NCBI GenBank assembly: GCA_964452045.1
Contig: CAYVKM010000121.1
Span: 1-8,434, forward strand
Reading direction: 5' to 3'
Length of the DNA: 8,434 bases
Source of the DNA: CAYVKM01 sp964452045
GTDB lineage: Bacteria > Calditrichota > Calditrichia > RBG-13-44-9
Shown: positions 6,049 through 8,434 of the stretch, piece after piece
Position numbering within the stretch: position 1 is the first letter of the stretch
Layout of the letters: each line of letters begins with the position of its first letter
Notes under the pieces: model-generated
Told to the model about the DNA's origin: nothing
What the model saw: only the letters and a program-made list of their open reading frames with translations
Databases searched by the model: none
Position numbers and translations under genes: made by a program

Positions 6049-7527
6049 ATGACCTTAAATGATCGCCTTGAAAATGTGGCAATCATCGGAGCGGCCGGCA
6101 AAATGGGAAGTGGCATTGCCCTTCTCATGGCTCAGGAAATGGCGCTCCAGAAATTACAACCGGAAAATCAAAAGAAAACCTATGTTCTGAATCTGATTGA
6201 TGTGAGTGAAGCGGCTCTGGCAGGACTCTTGAAATATCTGAAAACACAATCGGTAAAACTGGCCGAAAAAAATATTGTCAATCTTCGTCATCTATATGGT
6301 GATCGCAAGGATCTGGTTGAGAATCAGGACATTATCAATCAATTCGTAGACGATTTGAATCTTAATCTGCGGACTGGTACTGATTTGAATATTGCCAAAG
6401 ATGCTCACATGGTTTTTGAGGCCATTGTGGAGAATGCCGATACCAAAGTCGGCGTTTTAAAAAAACTGAATGAAATTTGTAAGCCGGATACCTTTTACTT
6501 TACTAATACCTCCTCCATACCCATCAAATTGCTGAATGATAAGGTTGGCTTGAAGGGTAGAATCATCGGATACCACTTTTACAATCCACCGGCGGTACAA
6601 AAATTAGTGGAGCTTATCCTGCCCAAAGGCATAAATGCCCAATTGAAGGATACCGCACTGGAATTAGGTAAACGCTTGCGTAAAAAATTGATTCCCTCAA
6701 ACGATATCGCCGGATTTATCGGCAATGGCCATTTTATGAGAGATGGGCTACATGCCATCAGTGAAGTTGAAGAATTGGAATTATCAGCCATGAAAAGACT
6801 TGAATTATTATTGATACTTATTATTTTTGGAGTTTCAGGTGTATTTTGCTGCGGTGAACATAACAATAACACTGGGAAACCTGACGGCAGTATAAANNNN
6901 NNNNNNGAAAAATTGGAAAAAGAGGTCAGTCAGGTCCAGGCAATTTATATGCTGAACAAAGTTAGCCAGGATTTTCTGATCCGGCCCATGGGTATTTTCC
7001 ACCTGATCGATTATGTGGGTATCGATGTTTTCCAGCTGATTCTGAAAACCATGGATCCCTATTTCCCGAAAGAGAATCTGCACAGTGATCTGATCGATAA
7101 AATAGTAGCGGAGAAAGTATTAGGTGGGCAGAATCCGGATGGCAGTCAGAAAGATGGTTTTTTAAAGTATGAAAAAAACCGTCCGGTGGGTGTGTACGAT
7201 CTTAAAAAATCAGCGTATCAGATGTTTGATTCGGGAAACTGGGTAAAAGAGGCGGAGAAAAAACTGGGCGATCTGCCGGAAGGTTTCATCCCCTGGCGGG
7301 GACTTCTGCAGGATCCGCAGAAAGAGGATAAATTGAGGGCGTTCTTTAAAAATGTGAAAACAGGAAAGACCCTGGGCACTCAACTGGCCCAGGATTATCT
7401 GAAGGAAAGTAAAGCAATTGGAGAAAAATTAGTCTCGGAGGGTGTTGCCCATTCTCCGGATGATGTCAATGGCGTTTTATTGAACGGCTTTTTCCATTTG
7501 TATGGGCCGATAAATGACTATGTTTAA
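6049..7527 (+). CDS. 3-hydroxyacyl-CoA dehydrogenase (assembly-damaged in the middle)
   Basis: This enzyme oxidises 3-hydroxyacyl-CoA to 3-oxoacyl-CoA with NAD+, the third step of beta-oxidation, in the cytoplasm. The N-terminal Rossmann domain has GAAGKMG (residues 14-20 from the 6049 start), FEAIVEN (123-129), NTSSIPI (from 153) and the catalytic-His motif YHFYNPP (His176). SNDIAGFIGN follows. The C-terminal domain begins around residue 298 and has RPMGIFHLIDYVGIDV (312-327). As assembled the protein has 492 residues, but about residues 245-286 look foreign: a hydrophobic signal-peptide-like stretch followed by a 10-N gap. Removing them gives about 450 residues, and EVEELE then joins naturally to EKLEKEVSQVQAIY. 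The gene is 74 nt after the Hdr module and 42 nt before a thiolase that would use its product. NAD preference is taken from the family. Confidence 0.85.
   Translation: MTLNDRLENVAIIGAAGKMGSGIALLMAQEMALQKLQPENQKKTYVLNLIDVSEAALAGLLKYLKTQSVKLAEKNIVNLRHLYGDRKDLVENQDIINQFVDDLNLNLRTGTDLNIAKDAHMVFEAIVENADTKVGVLKKLNEICKPDTFYFTNTSSIPIKLLNDKVGLKGRIIGYHFYNPPAVQKLVELILPKGINAQLKDTALELGKRLRKKLIPSNDIAGFIGNGHFMRDGLHAISEVEELELSAMKRLELLLILIIFGVSGVFCCGEHNNNTGKPDGSIXXXXEKLEKEVSQVQAIYMLNKVSQDFLIRPMGIFHLIDYVGIDVFQLILKTMDPYFPKENLHSDLIDKIVAEKVLGGQNPDGSQKDGFLKYEKNRPVGVYDLKKSAYQMFDSGNWVKEAEKKLGDLPEGFIPWRGLLQDPQKEDKLRAFFKNVKTGKTLGTQLAQDYLKESKAIGEKLVSEGVAHSPDDVNGVLLNGFFHLYGPINDYV
6781..6896. other. Foreign-looking segment before a gap, probable contig-end chimera
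   Basis: This stretch is more AT-rich than its surroundings and reads, from the ATG at 6790, MKRLELLLILIIFGVSGVF followed by CCGEHNNNTGKPDGSI. It has a charged start, a hydrophobic core, cysteines at the expected cleavage region and then a polar tail, like an exported lipoprotein's N-terminus. It has no counterpart in a cytoplasmic dehydrogenase and abuts the N run. No ribosome site precedes the ATG here. The exact left junction is uncertain by several bases. Confidence 0.65.
6897..6906. other. Assembly gap of 10 N inside the dehydrogenase gene
   Basis: A run of ten N, a typical minimum filler where a scaffolder expected contigs to touch or overlap. The left flank GAAGAATTGGAA (about 6769-6780) resembles the right flank GAAAAATTGGAA (6907-6918), consistent with a true overlap at this point. 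Confidence 0.8.
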
Positions 7528-7556
7528 GTCGATTGCATGATTTGATCTGAAATTTT

Positions 7557-7561
7557 GGAGG
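7557..7561 (+). promoter_or_regulatory. Ribosome binding site of the thiolase gene
   Basis: GGAGG is followed by 8 nt (AAAAAAAT) and the ATG at 7570. It is the strongest Shine-Dalgarno sequence in the window and fixes the thiolase start. Confidence 0.8.
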
Positions 7562-7569
7562 AAAAAAAT

Positions 7570-8434
7570 ATGAATCAATTAGCAAAACCTGTTTATTTAG
7601 CTGCAGGATATCATACAATTTTTTTGGGGACAGGACGAAAGGAATTTCATCCCAAGAAACCGAGACCGGGAATTGACCACTACATCATCGAGGCAGGAAA
7701 GGGCACAATCTCCCAGATTAATGATGCCGGAAATATTGATGAAGGAGTTGTTTCAAACTTTATGGCGGCACGGTTCAACCGGCAGGGAAATTTGGCCGCT
7801 TTTATTCCCTCAATTGATCCAGCCCTGCTTTATAAGCCATGTTCCCGGGTGGAAGGTGCCTGCGGTTCTGGTGGCCTTGGCGTATTCACTGCCATAAAAA
7901 GTGTTCTGGCCGGTGTCTCCGATACTGTACTGACCATCGGAGTGGAAGTACAAAATTCAGTCAAGGCAGTTTATGGTGCGGATTACCTGGCGGGTGCAGG
8001 CTATTACGATGGTGAGAGAAAAAACGGACATGCTCACTTTTTCCCGGACAAATTCTCGGAACGAGCTGGAGCCTGCTTCAAAAAATATGGTCAGGAACCT
8101 ATTCGAACGGCAATGGCACGCTGGTACGAGCAGGCCATATTAAATGCCCGTAAAAATCCGAAGGCGCAGGAGTATCATAATGGCATCGGTGATTTATATG
8201 CCCTGGGGATGACCCCACCTAATCCAAAAGTGTTTGTGGAGAACCTGAATGTCTTCGATTGTTCCAAGGTGACTGATGGTGCCTCTGCCGCAATTGTTGC
8301 CTCGGCTGAGGGATTGAAAAAGTTGGGTATCGATAAGAAAGATGCAGTTGAGCTGGTTGGATTTGGGATAAGCGTGGACGATCTTAAACAACCACCGAAG
8401 GATTTGACAAAATTAACCACTACCCAAAAGGCGG
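7570..8434 (+). CDS. Thiolase (acetyl-CoA acetyltransferase family), 3' truncated by window
   Basis: This enzyme cleaves 3-oxoacyl-CoA with CoA to acetyl-CoA and a shortened acyl-CoA, or runs the reverse condensation. The frame is open from 7570 to the window end, 288 codons, starting MNQLAKPVYLAAGYHTIFLG. The nucleophilic cysteine is C98 in VEGACGSGGLGVF. TIGVEVQNS (near residue 124) and DCSKVTDGASAAIVAS (near 231) are the other thiolase-family landmarks. The C-terminal His and CxG active-site motifs lie beyond the window. The long GADYLAGAGYYDGERKNGH insert region and the general pattern resemble the SCP2-like or archaeal-type thiolase group more than the classic FadA type, but this is a judgement by eye. 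It follows the 3-hydroxyacyl-CoA dehydrogenase by 42 nt with its own strong ribosome site, and together they form the last two steps of a beta-oxidation cycle. Confidence 0.88.
   Translation, partial: MNQLAKPVYLAAGYHTIFLGTGRKEFHPKKPRPGIDHYIIEAGKGTISQINDAGNIDEGVVSNFMAARFNRQGNLAAFIPSIDPALLYKPCSRVEGACGSGGLGVFTAIKSVLAGVSDTVLTIGVEVQNSVKAVYGADYLAGAGYYDGERKNGHAHFFPDKFSERAGACFKKYGQEPIRTAMARWYEQAILNARKNPKAQEYHNGIGDLYALGMTPPNPKVFVENLNVFDCSKVTDGASAAIVASAEGLKKLGIDKKDAVELVGFGISVDDLKQPPKDLTKLTTTQKA

Noticed and set aside
6790..6896. A real small lipoprotein gene inside the dehydrogenase
   Set aside because: It has no ribosome site, no stop before the gap, and interrupts an otherwise continuous enzyme next to an N run; a chimeric contig end explains it better.

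Overview
The window is a single co-directional (+ strand) block of six genes from an anaerobic bacterium, with the first and last genes cut by the window edges. Base composition is moderate (roughly mid-40s % GC by eye). The gene set suggests a strict anaerobe that handles electrons from acyl-CoA and 2-oxoacid oxidation through low-potential carriers. It contains a 2-oxoacid:ferredoxin oxidoreductase, a soluble heterodisulfide-reductase-like (Hdr) module and beta-oxidation enzymes. An apparent selenocysteine codon implies that the host carries the bacterial Sec machinery. I cannot assign a phylum with confidence; Desulfobacterota or a deep FCB-type lineage would both fit.

Layout: (1) 1-1294 holds the end of a 2-oxoacid:ferredoxin oxidoreductase beta subunit (KorB-like) and the complete, overlapping gamma subunit (KorC-like). 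(2) 1372-5974 is a three-gene Hdr module: a double-length HdrA (1372-4302), an MvhD/FlpD-type [2Fe-2S] adaptor (4323-4799) and a fused HdrC-HdrB protein with two complete CCG domains (4817-5974). (3) 6049-7527 is a 3-hydroxyacyl-CoA dehydrogenase, and 7570 to the window end is a thiolase.

The most important reading is that hdrA is one gene interrupted by an in-frame TGA at 1555-1557. This codon lies where HdrA proteins normally have the second Cys of a conserved Cys-x-x-Cys. It is followed 27 nt later by a GGTC loop on a perfect 7-bp stem, which looks like a bacterial SECIS element. I therefore annotate a selenoprotein of about 976 residues (plus whatever the assembly gap hides), not a broken gene or two genes.

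How the genes may work together (inference): Kor and the beta-oxidation dehydrogenase supply reduced ferredoxin and NADH. The HdrA-MvhD-HdrBC complex could bifurcate or confurcate these electrons at its flavins and pass them to an unknown disulfide-like or other acceptor at the CCG domains. No hydrogenase, formate dehydrogenase or NADH-dehydrogenase partner is visible, so the electron donor docking on MvhD is unknown.

The sequence is a draft scaffold. A 100-N gap (4011-4110) hides part of hdrA and is probably shorter than the missing sequence. A 10-N gap (6897-6906) in the dehydrogenase is preceded by about 115 bp that look foreign (a lipoprotein-type signal peptide) and are probably a contig-end chimera. 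No RNA genes, CRISPR arrays or insertion sequences were seen, and no gene-free stretch exceeds 80 bases.
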